A stretch of 64,000 nucleotides of DNA, from positions 5,281,001-5,345,000 of the forward strand of contig NZ_CP029188.1 of the NCBI RefSeq assembly GCF_003097515.1, read 5' to 3'. This DNA comes from Streptomyces tirandamycinicus (GTDB lineage: Bacteria > Actinomycetota > Actinomycetes > Streptomycetales > Streptomycetaceae). This document shows positions 19,463 through 28,937 of this stretch, one piece after another. Both the position numbers and the translations under genes were made by a program. The first letter of the stretch is position 1; each line of letters starts with the position of its first letter. A model generated the notes under the pieces. The model ran no database searches. It was given only the letters and a program-made list of their open reading frames with translations, and was not told the DNA's origin.

Positions 19463-20350
19463 GTGAGTACCCTTGCGCACACCATGATGACCGCCGCCCG
19501 CCCCGTCGAGTCCGGCCTCGCCGGCCCGGGCGATCTCGACCGATACCCCTACCCGGAGGTGCCCGGCGTCGACCGGGTCGGACCCCCGGCCTGGGACACC
19601 GCGGAAAGCGAGTTGGGCCGGGTCGGCCGCCGTGCCGCGGGTAGCCGGGGCCGCGGGCTCCACGGTCAACTCGTCCAGCAACTGGGCCAGATGATCGTCT
19701 CCGGAGACCTCGGAGCGGACCGTCCGCTCGTGCCGGAGGAGATCGGCCAGCGCTTCGAGGTGTCCCGCACCGTGGTCCGCGAGTCGCTGCGGGTCCTCGA
19801 GGCCAAGGGCCTCGTCAGCGCCCGCCCGAACGTGGGCACCAGAGTCCGTCCGGTCAACGACTGGAACCTGCTCGACCCCGACATCATCGAGTGGCGCGCC
19901 TTCGGCCCCCAGCGCGACGACCAGCGTCGCGAGCTGACCGAGCTCCGCTGGACGATCGAGCCGCTCGCCGCCCGGTTGGCGGCGGGGCACGGCCGTGAGG
20001 ACGTCCAGCAGCGCCTCGGCGACATGGTGGAGATCATGGGCCACTCGCTCACACAGGGCGACGGGATCACCTTCGGCCGCGCCGACGCCGAGTTCCACTC
20101 GCTCCTGATCCAGGTCGCGGGCAATCGGATGCTGGAGCACCTCTCCGGCATCGTGGCCGCCGCGCTCCAGGTGTCCGGGGGGCCTGCCGCGGGCTGCGAC
20201 CGCCCTTCCGAAACCTCCCTGGCGCACCACGCGCGGATCGTGGACGCCCTCGCCGCCGGCGACGCGAACGCCGCCGAGTCGGCCATGCGGCAACTTCTCA
20301 CCGCCCACCCCGAGGTGGAGCGCGTGGTCCCGGCGCCGCGCGAGCACTGA
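19463..20350 (+). CDS. whiH: GntR-family sporulation regulator WhiH
   Basis: WhiH controls septation of aerial hyphae in Streptomyces. The 295-residue protein has a flexible N-terminus (1-70), a GntR wHTH (about 72-135: LVPEEIGQRFEVSRTVVRESLRVLEAKGLV) and an FCD-type helical effector domain (about 150-270: LTELRWTIEPLAARLAA; DAEFHSLLIQVAGN; HHARIVDALAAGD). Length and position directly before hrdB match the known gene. The GTG at 19463 has an AAAGGA ribosome site; an ATG eight codons in is an alternative. A WhiG-like promoter lies upstream and a hairpin terminator follows. Confidence 0.9.
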   Translation: MSTLAHTMMTAARPVESGLAGPGDLDRYPYPEVPGVDRVGPPAWDTAESELGRVGRRAAGSRGRGLHGQLVQQLGQMIVSGDLGADRPLVPEEIGQRFEVSRTVVRESLRVLEAKGLVSARPNVGTRVRPVNDWNLLDPDIIEWRAFGPQRDDQRRELTELRWTIEPLAARLAAGHGREDVQQRLGDMVEIMGHSLTQGDGITFGRADAEFHSLLIQVAGNRMLEHLSGIVAAALQVSGGPAAGCDRPSETSLAHHARIVDALAAGDANAAESAMRQLLTAHPEVERVVPAPREH

Positions 20351-20390
20351 CCCGCGGCTGCGGCCGGGGCGTTCGAGGCGCACCCGTCGT

Positions 20391-20420
20391 GTGTCGCCGG
20401 ACCCTGGGGTCCGGCGACAC
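20391..20420 (+). terminator. whiH terminator
   Basis: A perfect 13-bp inverted repeat with a four-base loop (CTGG) begins 40 bases after the whiH stop. Confidence 0.85.
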
Positions 20421-20504
20421 GATCGTGGGCCCGGACGCCGAATGGTCACCCTATTCGGCTGTTTAGTCGCATTTGGGGTGTGACTCGGGCCACGCGTATT
20501 GGGC

Positions 20505-20532
20505 GTAACACTCCTCGAGACAGCGCGATGAC
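20505..20532 (+). promoter_or_regulatory. Probable ECF-sigma (ShbA-type) promoter of hrdB
   Basis: GTAACA (20505-20510) and CGATGA (from about 20525) are spaced about 15-16 bases apart, about 165 bases before the hrdB start. The GTAAC -35 is typical of ECF promoters and hrdB is known in Streptomyces to be driven by the ECF factor ShbA. The assignment is by motif and gene identity. Confidence 0.6.
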
Positions 20533-20695
20533 CTAAGAGGTGACAGCCGAGGAGGGAATACGGGCGCCGATCGCGGCGCTGTTCACTCTCCGAGGTCCAG
20601 CCCGCGCCGTCGGTAATCCCCAGCCGGCGGTCGTCGGCTCCGGCCCGATCACGGGCGGGGCCGGAAGCCGTTTCCATCGTTCCGAGAGGTTGTTC

Positions 20696-22255
<1,560 letters not shown>

Positions 22256-22281
22256 CCGGGGCAGGCCGAAGCCGTAGTCGC

Positions 22282-22335
22282 CAGGCAGAGGGCCCGGCAC
22301 CCGGAGGTCCCGGAGGGTGCCGGGCCCTCTGCCTG
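22282..22335 (+). terminator. hrdB terminator
   Basis: A perfect 21-bp inverted repeat with a 12-base loop starts 27 bases after the hrdB stop. It is one of the strongest hairpins in the window. Confidence 0.9.
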
Positions 22336-22640
22336 TCCGGCGCCCGGTACTGTCCGTGTCCGGGGCGCCGCGGACTGTACACGGTGCCCCGGCCATCGCC
22401 AGGCAGCGCAGGCATCGCAGATGTTGCGGGCCGGCGCGAGCATCCGGGATGTCAGGGGCATCGCGGCCGAACCGCTTCCGGGCCCTCCCCGCTTCGCCGT
22501 CCCGGCCGTTGCCCGTGCCGGGCCGCTTCGAAGCCCGACCGCCCGGCAGGCGCCGGGCGTACCGCTCCCGCGAGGGTGCACACCCTGCCCGGCTGGCTGA
22601 CGCTGAGTGTACGGAGAGCACCGGAGAGTCAGGAGAGCGC
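22336..22640. other. Gene-free leader before the protease gene
   Basis: This 305-bp GC-rich gap has no supported reading frame. The promoter of the protease gene must lie here but I cannot place it with confidence. Confidence 0.4.
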
Positions 22641-23474
22641 ATGCGACGTCCCATCATCCGACCCCTGCCGACGGCCTTGGCCCTGGCCTCCGTGGCAGCT
22701 CTGACCCCACTGGTCACCCAGGCCCCGGCGGCGGCCGACAGCGTGATCATCGGCGGCTCGGCGGTGCGCTCCTCGGAGATCCCATGGGTCGTCGCGTTGT
22801 CCAGCCGTGACCGGTTCGGGGGTACCAGGGCCGGTCAGTTCTGCGGTGGCGTGGTGGTGGCGCCCACTCAGGTGGTCACCGCGGCCCACTGCCTCAGCCG
22901 CGAGGTCCTGGGGACGACGGTGAGCGAGGTGCGGGACCTCCGGGTGATCGCGGGGCGCGAGGACCTGCGCGGGTCCGGCGGCCACGAGATCCCCGTGCGC
23001 ACGGTCCGGCTCGCGCCCGGGTACGACCCCGCGACCAGCTCCGCGGATCTGGCCGTGCTCACCCTCGCAGCCGCGGTGCCCGCGCACTACGCCATCGCGA
23101 CGGCCCGCCGCGGCGACGCGGCCTACCGGCCGGGCACCCCGGCGACGGTCTACGGCTGGGGCGATACGACGGGGGTCGGGACGTACTCCAGCACGCTGCA
23201 CGCCGCCCGGGTCCAGGTCCAGCCGGACGCGGTCTGCGCGCGGGCGTACCCCGGAAGCGTGATGGGGGGCCGCTACATGCCGGCGACCATGATGTGCGCC
23301 GGTGACGCGAGAGGCGGCCGCGACGCCTGCCAGGGCGACAGCGGCGGCCCTCTGGTGGCGCAGGGCCGGCTGATCGGGATCGTCTCCTGGGGCAGCGGCT
23401 GCGGCCGGGCGGACGCTCCCGGGGTCTACACCCGGGTCGGTGAGGTGCTGCCCACGGTGGCCGACCGGCATTGA
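22641..23474 (+). CDS. Secreted trypsin-like serine protease
   Basis: The 277-residue preprotein has a signal peptide (about 1-33, ending QAPAAADS) and a short propeptide-like junction VIIGGS, where cleavage would free the Ile-type N-terminus of an S1 protease. The catalytic triad is complete: His83 (TAAHC), Asp136 (SADLAVL) and Ser234 (CQGDSGGP). SWGSGCGRADAPGVYTRV and the Asp six residues before Ser234 suggest trypsin-like Arg/Lys specificity. Six cysteines fit three disulfides. The ATG at 22641 has AGGAGAG six bases upstream. It is monocistronic between two terminators. Confidence 0.94.
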   Translation: MRRPIIRPLPTALALASVAALTPLVTQAPAAADSVIIGGSAVRSSEIPWVVALSSRDRFGGTRAGQFCGGVVVAPTQVVTAAHCLSREVLGTTVSEVRDLRVIAGREDLRGSGGHEIPVRTVRLAPGYDPATSSADLAVLTLAAAVPAHYAIATARRGDAAYRPGTPATVYGWGDTTGVGTYSSTLHAARVQVQPDAVCARAYPGSVMGGRYMPATMMCAGDARGGRDACQGDSGGPLVAQGRLIGIVSWGSGCGRADAPGVYTRVGEVLPTVADRH

Positions 23475-23630
23475 GCCCCGCGCCAGTTGGCGGGGGATCC
23501 GGTGCCGCCGGACGCCGCCGGACGCCGACGGCCGGGGAACGGCGCCCCGTTGGCCGGGCTGGAGGGGCCCGTCGCACCACCTGCCACCGCGCGTGCACAC
23601 CGGGTCACCGGGCGCGGCGGGGGCACGAGA

Positions 23631-23665
23631 ACGGGCGGCCGCCCCGGGGAGGGGCGGCCGCCCGT
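23631..23665. terminator. Bidirectional hairpin between protease and DUF7455 genes
   Basis: A perfect 14-bp inverted repeat with a seven-base loop lies between two convergent genes. A second GGCCGGTCC/GGACCGGCC hairpin follows at about 23668-23686. Confidence 0.8.
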
Positions 23666-23709
23666 CGGCCGGTCCTGGACCGGCCCCTGGCTCGTCGTCG
23701 AATGAGAGG

Positions 23710-23940
23710 TCAGCGCTCGTCGTCTCCCGCGCTGGCCGGTACGGCCGTCAGGCGGTCCGTCTCATCCTGTATCTCAGCGGCGATCTTCTTGAGTTCCGGC
23801 TCGAACTTGCGCCCGTGGTGGGCACAGAAGAGCAGCTCACCGCCGCTTGTCAGGACGACGCGCAGGTACGCCTGGGCGCCGCAGCGGTCGCAGCGGTCAG
23901 CGGCCGTCAGCGGGCTCGCGGGGGTCAGAACAGTAGTCAC
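23710..23940 (-). CDS. Small conserved DUF7455 protein with paired cysteines
   Basis: The 76-residue protein has a CDRCGAQAYLRVVL segment and a CAHHGRKFEPELKKIA segment, so CxxC plus C-H-H could bind zinc as a small treble-clef-like unit. The tail is acidic. The family is widespread in actinobacteria beside hrdB and parE and its role is unknown. The GTG at 23940 follows an AGAAGAGG ribosome site. It converges with the protease gene and diverges from parE. Confidence 0.85.
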   Translation of the reverse strand: MTTVLTPASPLTAADRCDRCGAQAYLRVVLTSGGELLFCAHHGRKFEPELKKIAAEIQDETDRLTAVPASAGDDER

Positions 23941-24376
23941 GTCGCCTCTTCTCTAGCTCGACGAGCTGTCGTACCAGGGTCAACATCCAACCAGGCCGAA
24001 AACGTTCCCGCTCGTGCCTTTCCCCTGAAACTTCTTCGTCAAGGTGGCTGTCTGCTGCCGGTTGGCGGCGAATGTGCCGTATTGCTTGGCTCTACGGTTT
24101 CGCTTGGTCTCTCTGGGCCTTGGGTCCCCCCGGCTGGGTTGCCGGTTGTTCATGAGGACGTGCCCGGAGCCTAAATGGTTCATGCCTGGAAGGGAACGTG
24201 ATGTGCACGTCACTCCATCGAGGTATCGAACGTGTATGCGACTGTGGACTAGCATGTTGAATCATGAGGGTGGCGTTACATCGGCTCTACCAGGCCTCGG
24301 TACCCTCTGACGGTCGACCGACGCCGGCCGCCTCCCCCACACGGCCACCATCCGAATTCAGCGAGGAGCGAACCGC
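23941..24376. other. Divergent regulatory gap between DUF7455 and parE genes
   Basis: This 436-bp gap is less GC-rich than its surroundings and must hold two divergent promoters. An imperfect palindrome GTGATGTGCACGTCAC lies at 24198-24213. I see no gene and no box I can assign to a named regulator. Confidence 0.4.
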
Positions 24377-26494
24377 GTGACCGCCGAAACGTCCGTGCCG
24401 TCCAGTGCGCTGCTGACCGCAGACCGTGACGGTTCCAACTACACCGCGCGGCACCTGCTCGTCCTCGAGGGGCTCGAGGCTGTTCGCAAGCGGCCGGGCA
24501 TGTACATCGGCTCGACCGACAGCCGGGGCCTGATGCACTGCCTGTGGGAGATCATCGACAACTCGGTGGACGAGGCCCTCGGCGGCCACTGCGACCACAT
24601 CGAGGTCATCCTCCACGACGACGGCTCCGTCGAGGTCCGCGACAACGGCCGCGGCATCCCCGTCGACGTGGAGCCCAAGACCGGGCTGTCCGGCGTCGAG
24701 GTCGTCATGACCAAGCTGCACGCCGGCGGCAAGTTCGGCGGCGGCTCGTACGCGGCCTCCGGCGGCCTGCACGGCGTGGGCGCCTCCGTCGTCAACGCGC
24801 TGTCCGCCCGTCTGGACGTCGAGGTCGACCGGGGCAGCGCGACCCACTCGATCAGCTTCCGCAGGGGCGTCCCCGGCATCTTCACCGAGTCCGGCCCGGA
24901 CGCGCCGTTCGACCCGGCCAACGGGCTGATCAAGGGCAAGCGGGTGCCGAGGAACCGCACCGGCACCAGGGTCCGCTACTGGGCGGATCGCCAGATCTTC
25001 CTCAAGGACGCCCGGCTCCAGCTGGAGACGCTCCACCAGCGCGCGCGCCAGACGGCGTTCCTCGTGCCCGGCCTCACCATCGTGGTCCGCGACGAGCGCG
25101 ACCTCGAGGGCGAGGGCAAGTCGCAGGAGATCTTCCGCTTCGACGGCGGCATCAGCGAGTTCTGCGAATACCTCGCCCAGGACAAGGCGGTCTGCGACAT
25201 CCTGCGACTGACCGGCCACGGCACGTTCAAGGAGACCGTCCCCGTCCTCGACGACCGCGGCCATATGACACCCACCGAGGTCACCCGTGAACTCGGCGTC
25301 GACATCGCGCTGCGCTGGGGTACCGGTTACGACACCACGGTCCGGTCGTTCGTGAACATCATCGCCACCCCCAAGGGCGGTACCCACGTCACCGGCTTCG
25401 AGCGCTCCGTCACCAAGACGGTCAACGAGGTGCTCCGCTCCGCCAAACTGCTGCGCGTCGCAGAGGACGACATCGTCAAGGACGACGCCCTCGAGGGGCT
25501 GACCGCGGTGGTGACCGTACGGCTCGCCGAGCCCCAGTTCGAGGGGCAGACCAAGGAGGTCCTCGGCACCTCCGCGGCCAACCGCATCGTCGCCACTGTG
25601 GTCGCCAAGGAGCTCAAGGCCTTCCTGACCTCGACCAAGCGCGACGCCAAGGCGCAGGCGCGGGCCGTCCTGGAGAAGGCCGTCGCCGCCGCGCGCACGC
25701 GGATCGCCGCCCGCCAGCACAAGGAGGCGCAGCGGCGGAAGACGGCCCTGGAGTCGTCCTCGCTGCCCGCCAAGCTCGCGGACTGCCGCAGCGACGACGT
25801 CGAACGCAGTGAACTCTTCATCGTCGAGGGCGACTCCGCGCTGGGTACGGCCAAACTCGCCCGCAACTCGGAGTTCCAGGCGCTGCTGCCGATCCGCGGC
25901 AAGATCCTCAACGTGCAGAAGTCGTCGGTCTCCGACATGCTCAAGAACGCCGAGTGCGGCTCGATCATCCAGGTCATAGGGGCGGGCTCCGGGCGCACCT
26001 TCGACATCGACGCAGCCCGCTACGGCAAGATCGTCCTGCTGGTGGACGCCGATGTCGACGGCGCGCACATCCGCTGCCTGCTGCTCACCCTCTTCCAGCG
26101 CTATATGCGGCCGATGGTGGAGGCCGGCCGGGTCTTCGCCGCCGTGCCGCCGCTGCACCGGATCGAGCTGATCCAGCCCAGGAAGGGCCAGGACAAGTAC
26201 GTGTACACGTACTCGGACAACGAACTCCGCTCCACGCTGCTGGAGTTCCAGCGCAAGGGCATCCGCTTCAAGGACTCGATCCAGCGGTACAAGGGCCTCG
26301 GCGAGATGGACGCCGACCAGCTCGCGGAGACCACGATGGACCCGCGCCACCGCACGCTGCGGAGGATCAACATCGGGGACCTGGAGGCGGCGGAGCAGAT
26401 CTTCGACCTGCTGATGGGGAACGAGGTGGCGCCGCGCAAGGAGTTCATCACCAGCTCCGCGGCGACCCTGGACCGTTCGCGCATCGACGCCTGA
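24377..26494 (+). CDS. parE: DNA topoisomerase IV subunit B (ParE)
   Basis: ParE drives ATP-dependent strand passage with ParC to decatenate chromosomes. The 705-residue protein has the GHKL ATPase (EIIDNSVDEALGG near residue 60, DNGRGIP near 93, GGLHGVGASVVNALS near 132), the transducer domain and a TOPRIM domain (EGDSALG near 483; DADVDGAHIRCLLL near 557), ending in the PRHRTLRRI region. The second GyrB-like protein of Streptomyces next to hrdB is ParE, which fits here; parC lies about 6 kb away on the other strand. The GTG at 24377 is preceded by GAGGAGCG. Confidence 0.95.
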   Translation: MTAETSVPSSALLTADRDGSNYTARHLLVLEGLEAVRKRPGMYIGSTDSRGLMHCLWEIIDNSVDEALGGHCDHIEVILHDDGSVEVRDNGRGIPVDVEPKTGLSGVEVVMTKLHAGGKFGGGSYAASGGLHGVGASVVNALSARLDVEVDRGSATHSISFRRGVPGIFTESGPDAPFDPANGLIKGKRVPRNRTGTRVRYWADRQIFLKDARLQLETLHQRARQTAFLVPGLTIVVRDERDLEGEGKSQEIFRFDGGISEFCEYLAQDKAVCDILRLTGHGTFKETVPVLDDRGHMTPTEVTRELGVDIALRWGTGYDTTVRSFVNIIATPKGGTHVTGFERSVTKTVNEVLRSAKLLRVAEDDIVKDDALEGLTAVVTVRLAEPQFEGQTKEVLGTSAANRIVATVVAKELKAFLTSTKRDAKAQARAVLEKAVAAARTRIAARQHKEAQRRKTALESSSLPAKLADCRSDDVERSELFIVEGDSALGTAKLARNSEFQALLPIRGKILNVQKSSVSDMLKNAECGSIIQVIGAGSGRTFDIDAARYGKIVLLVDADVDGAHIRCLLLTLFQRYMRPMVEAGRVFAAVPPLHRIELIQPRKGQDKYVYTYSDNELRSTLLEFQRKGIRFKDSIQRYKGLGEMDADQLAETTMDPRHRTLRRINIGDLEAAEQIFDLLMGNEVAPRKEFITSSAATLDRSRIDA

Positions 26495-26499
26495 CGCGG

Positions 26500-26580
26500 G
26501 GGATGTGCCCGAGCGGTCCCGGCCCGGGGCGCGCAGGATGCGCCCGAGAGGTCCCGGCCGGGGTCGCGCTGGATGTGCGT
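26500..26580. repeat. 35-bp tandem repeat after parE
   Basis: Two full 35-bp units (26500-26534 and 26535-26569) and the start of a third follow the parE stop by five bases. Units begin GGATGYGCCCGAG and differ at about four positions. Confidence 0.75.
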
Positions 26581-26717
26581 CCTCCGTGACCGCGAGCGGA
26601 GTGTGAGCCTCCGTCACCTGATGGGGTGAAGAGCTTAAGAGAAGAGTCCGGGATCCCCCCGTTCTGTCCATCCTTGGGCACGCGGCCGTAACGGTTCGCT
26701 GACAAGGAGAACTGAGC

Positions 26718-27272
26718 GTGGAGAAGCAGCAAGACCGGGACGACGGTGCGGTCCGCATCGACGACCCGTGGTACGACGCGCTGGCCTCCGGCTGGGGCGA
26801 ACCGGGCGGTGCGGACGACTCCGTTCCCCCGGCGCCTCCGGCCGCGGCCGCCGGCGGGCACGGCCACCGGACGAGCGACATCTACCTGGAAGTGCACCGC
26901 AGCGCGGCCTTTCAGGAGGTCCGCAGCCGCTACCGGCGGTTCGTCGTACCGGCGACCACTGCGTTCTTCATCTGGTACGTGGCGTACGTGATCACGGCCA
27001 CCGCGGCACCCGCGCTGATGGCGCGACCGGTGATCGGCGCCGTCAACGTGGCGATGGTGGCCGGGCTCGGCCAGTTCCTCAGCACCTTCCTGCTGACCTG
27101 GGCGTACGCGCGTCACGCCCGGTTGCGCAGGGACCGTGCCGCACTCGACCTCCGCTGGGCGGTCTTCGACCGCACGCGCGACACGGACGAGGCACCGGGT
27201 GAGGACGGCGTGGGGGCGGGTCCCGCCGCCTTCCATCCCTGGCACGGCGACACGGGGGAGAACGGGCGTTGA
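26718..27272 (+). CDS. DUF485 membrane protein, partner of the downstream symporter
   Basis: The 184-residue protein has a cytoplasmic N-terminus, then FQEVRSRYRRFVVPATTAFFIWYVAYVI and a second membrane helix about residues 108-135 (GAVNVAMVAGLGQFLSTFLLTWAYARHA), the core DUF485 pattern. Such proteins sit next to ActP-type acetate/pyruvate symporters and probably assist them. Its stop overlaps the start of the symporter by 4 bases (TTGA), so translation is coupled. The GTG at 26718 has AAGGAGAAC upstream. Confidence 0.85.
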   Translation: MEKQQDRDDGAVRIDDPWYDALASGWGEPGGADDSVPPAPPAAAAGGHGHRTSDIYLEVHRSAAFQEVRSRYRRFVVPATTAFFIWYVAYVITATAAPALMARPVIGAVNVAMVAGLGQFLSTFLLTWAYARHARLRRDRAALDLRWAVFDRTRDTDEAPGEDGVGAGPAAFHPWHGDTGENGR

Positions 27273-28861
27273 CGGGCGATCACCAGATGCTGGCCCTCGT
27301 ACTGTTCAGCGCGTTCATCGCGGTGACCCTGGCCATCACCACCTGGGTCAGCCGCAACCGGCGCGGCTCGGCCGAGGAGTTCTACGCCGGCGGCCGGCTG
27401 TTCTCGCCGATGGAGAACGGCTTCGCGATCGCGGGCGACTACATGTCGGCGGCCTCGTTCCTCGGCATCTCGGGGCTGATCGCGCTGTACGGCTACGACG
27501 GAATGCTCTACTCCGTGGGCTTTCTCGTGGCCTGGCTGGTCGTGCTGTTCCTGGTGGCCGAACTGGTCCGCAACTGCGGCCGCTTCACCCTCGCCGACGT
27601 CGTCGCCAGCCGGATGAGCGAGCGTCCCGTCCGCATCGCGTCCGGCACGTCCTCGGTCGCCGTCTCCGTCCTCTATCTGGTCGCGCAGATGGTGGGAGCG
27701 GGCAGCCTGGTCGCCCTGCTCCTCGGCGGCACCAGCGATGCCGCGCGCTCGTGGACCGTCGTCGGCGTCGGCGCGCTGATGGTCGTCTATGTCTCGATGG
27801 GAGGGATGCGGGCCACCACCTGGATCCAGATCGTCAAGGCCGTGCTGCTGATGGCCGGCGCCACCGCGCTCACCGTCCTCGTCCTGACCCGCTTCCACGG
27901 CGATGTCAACGGAATGCTCGACTCCGCCGCCGCGCAGAGCGGACACGGAAAGGACTTCCTCTCGCCCGGACTGCGGTACGGCACGGACTGGACCGCGCGT
28001 CTGGACTTCATCAGCCTCGGGCTCGCCCTGGTGCTCGGGACCGCCGGTCTGCCGCACATCCTGTCCCGCTTCTACACCGTTCCCACGGCGCGGGCGGCCC
28101 GCCGCTCGGTCGTCTGGTCCATCGGGCTGATCGGCAGCTTCTACCTGATGACGATCGTGCTCGGGTTCGGCGCCGCCGCCATCCTCGGCACCGACGCGGT
28201 GCGCTCGTCGAACGCCGCGGGGAACACGGCGGTTCCGCTGCTCGCCCTCGACCTCGGCGGTGGGGCGGGCTCCACCGGAGGCACGGTGCTGTTCGCCGTC
28301 GTCGCCGCGGTCGCCTTCGCGACGATCCTCGCCGTCGTGGCCGGCATCACCCTCGCGTCGTCGGCGTCGGTCGCCCACGACCTGTACGCCTCGCTGAAGA
28401 GGCGGCACGGGAAGGGGTACAGCGAAGTCGCGGTGGCACGGGTCGCCGCCGCGGTCATCGGCGCCGTCGCCATCGCGCTCGGCCTGCTGGCCCGCGACCT
28501 CAACGTGGCCTTCCTGGTGGGCCTCGCCTTCGCCGTCGCCGCGTCGGCGAACCTCCCGGTGCTGCTCTACTCGCTGTTCTGGCGCGACTTCACCACCCGG
28601 GGCGCGGTGTGGTCGGTGTACGGCGGTCTCGTTCCGGCGGTGCTGCTGGTGCTGCTCTCACCCGTGGTGTCGGGCAGCCCCGAGGCGCTGTTCCCGCACC
28701 TGGACTTCCAGTACTTCCCGCTGCAGAACCCCGGTCTCGTCTCCATTCCGCTCGGCTTCCTCGCCGGCTGGCTCGGCACCGTGACGTCCGCGGAGGAACC
28801 GAACGAGGCCAAGCACGCGGAGACGGAGGTCCGGGCACTGACGGGAGCGGGAGCGGTCTGA
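27269..28861 (+). CDS. Sodium:solute symporter, ActP-like (acetate/monocarboxylate)
   Basis: The 530-residue membrane protein has about 13 hydrophobic helices and the SSS-family signature region (AIAGDYMSAASFLGISGLIALYGYDGML near residue 52; FYTVPTARAARRS near residue 270). The DUF485 gene directly upstream supports an ActP/MctC-like monocarboxylate carrier. The start is a TTG that overlaps the upstream TGA; an ATG six codons in is the alternative. The substrate, acetate, pyruvate or propionate, cannot be told. The kinase on the opposite strand just downstream could sense the same type of carboxylate. Confidence 0.88.
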   Translation: MTGDHQMLALVLFSAFIAVTLAITTWVSRNRRGSAEEFYAGGRLFSPMENGFAIAGDYMSAASFLGISGLIALYGYDGMLYSVGFLVAWLVVLFLVAELVRNCGRFTLADVVASRMSERPVRIASGTSSVAVSVLYLVAQMVGAGSLVALLLGGTSDAARSWTVVGVGALMVVYVSMGGMRATTWIQIVKAVLLMAGATALTVLVLTRFHGDVNGMLDSAAAQSGHGKDFLSPGLRYGTDWTARLDFISLGLALVLGTAGLPHILSRFYTVPTARAARRSVVWSIGLIGSFYLMTIVLGFGAAAILGTDAVRSSNAAGNTAVPLLALDLGGGAGSTGGTVLFAVVAAVAFATILAVVAGITLASSASVAHDLYASLKRRHGKGYSEVAVARVAAAVIGAVAIALGLLARDLNVAFLVGLAFAVAASANLPVLLYSLFWRDFTTRGAVWSVYGGLVPAVLLVLLSPVVSGSPEALFPHLDFQYFPLQNPGLVSIPLGFLAGWLGTVTSAEEPNEAKHAETEVRALTGAGAV

Positions 28862-28937
28862 GCCGGGGCGGGCCCCCGGCCACCGCTCCCGCCGGCCCCG
28901 GCACGGCGCATGCCGTCGCCGCGGACGAGGAACTCGG

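Noticed and set aside
24198..24213. Palindrome GTGATGTGCACGTCAC as a CRP-like operator for parE
   Set aside because: It has an internal mismatch, differs from the Crp consensus core spacing, and nothing else supports such control.
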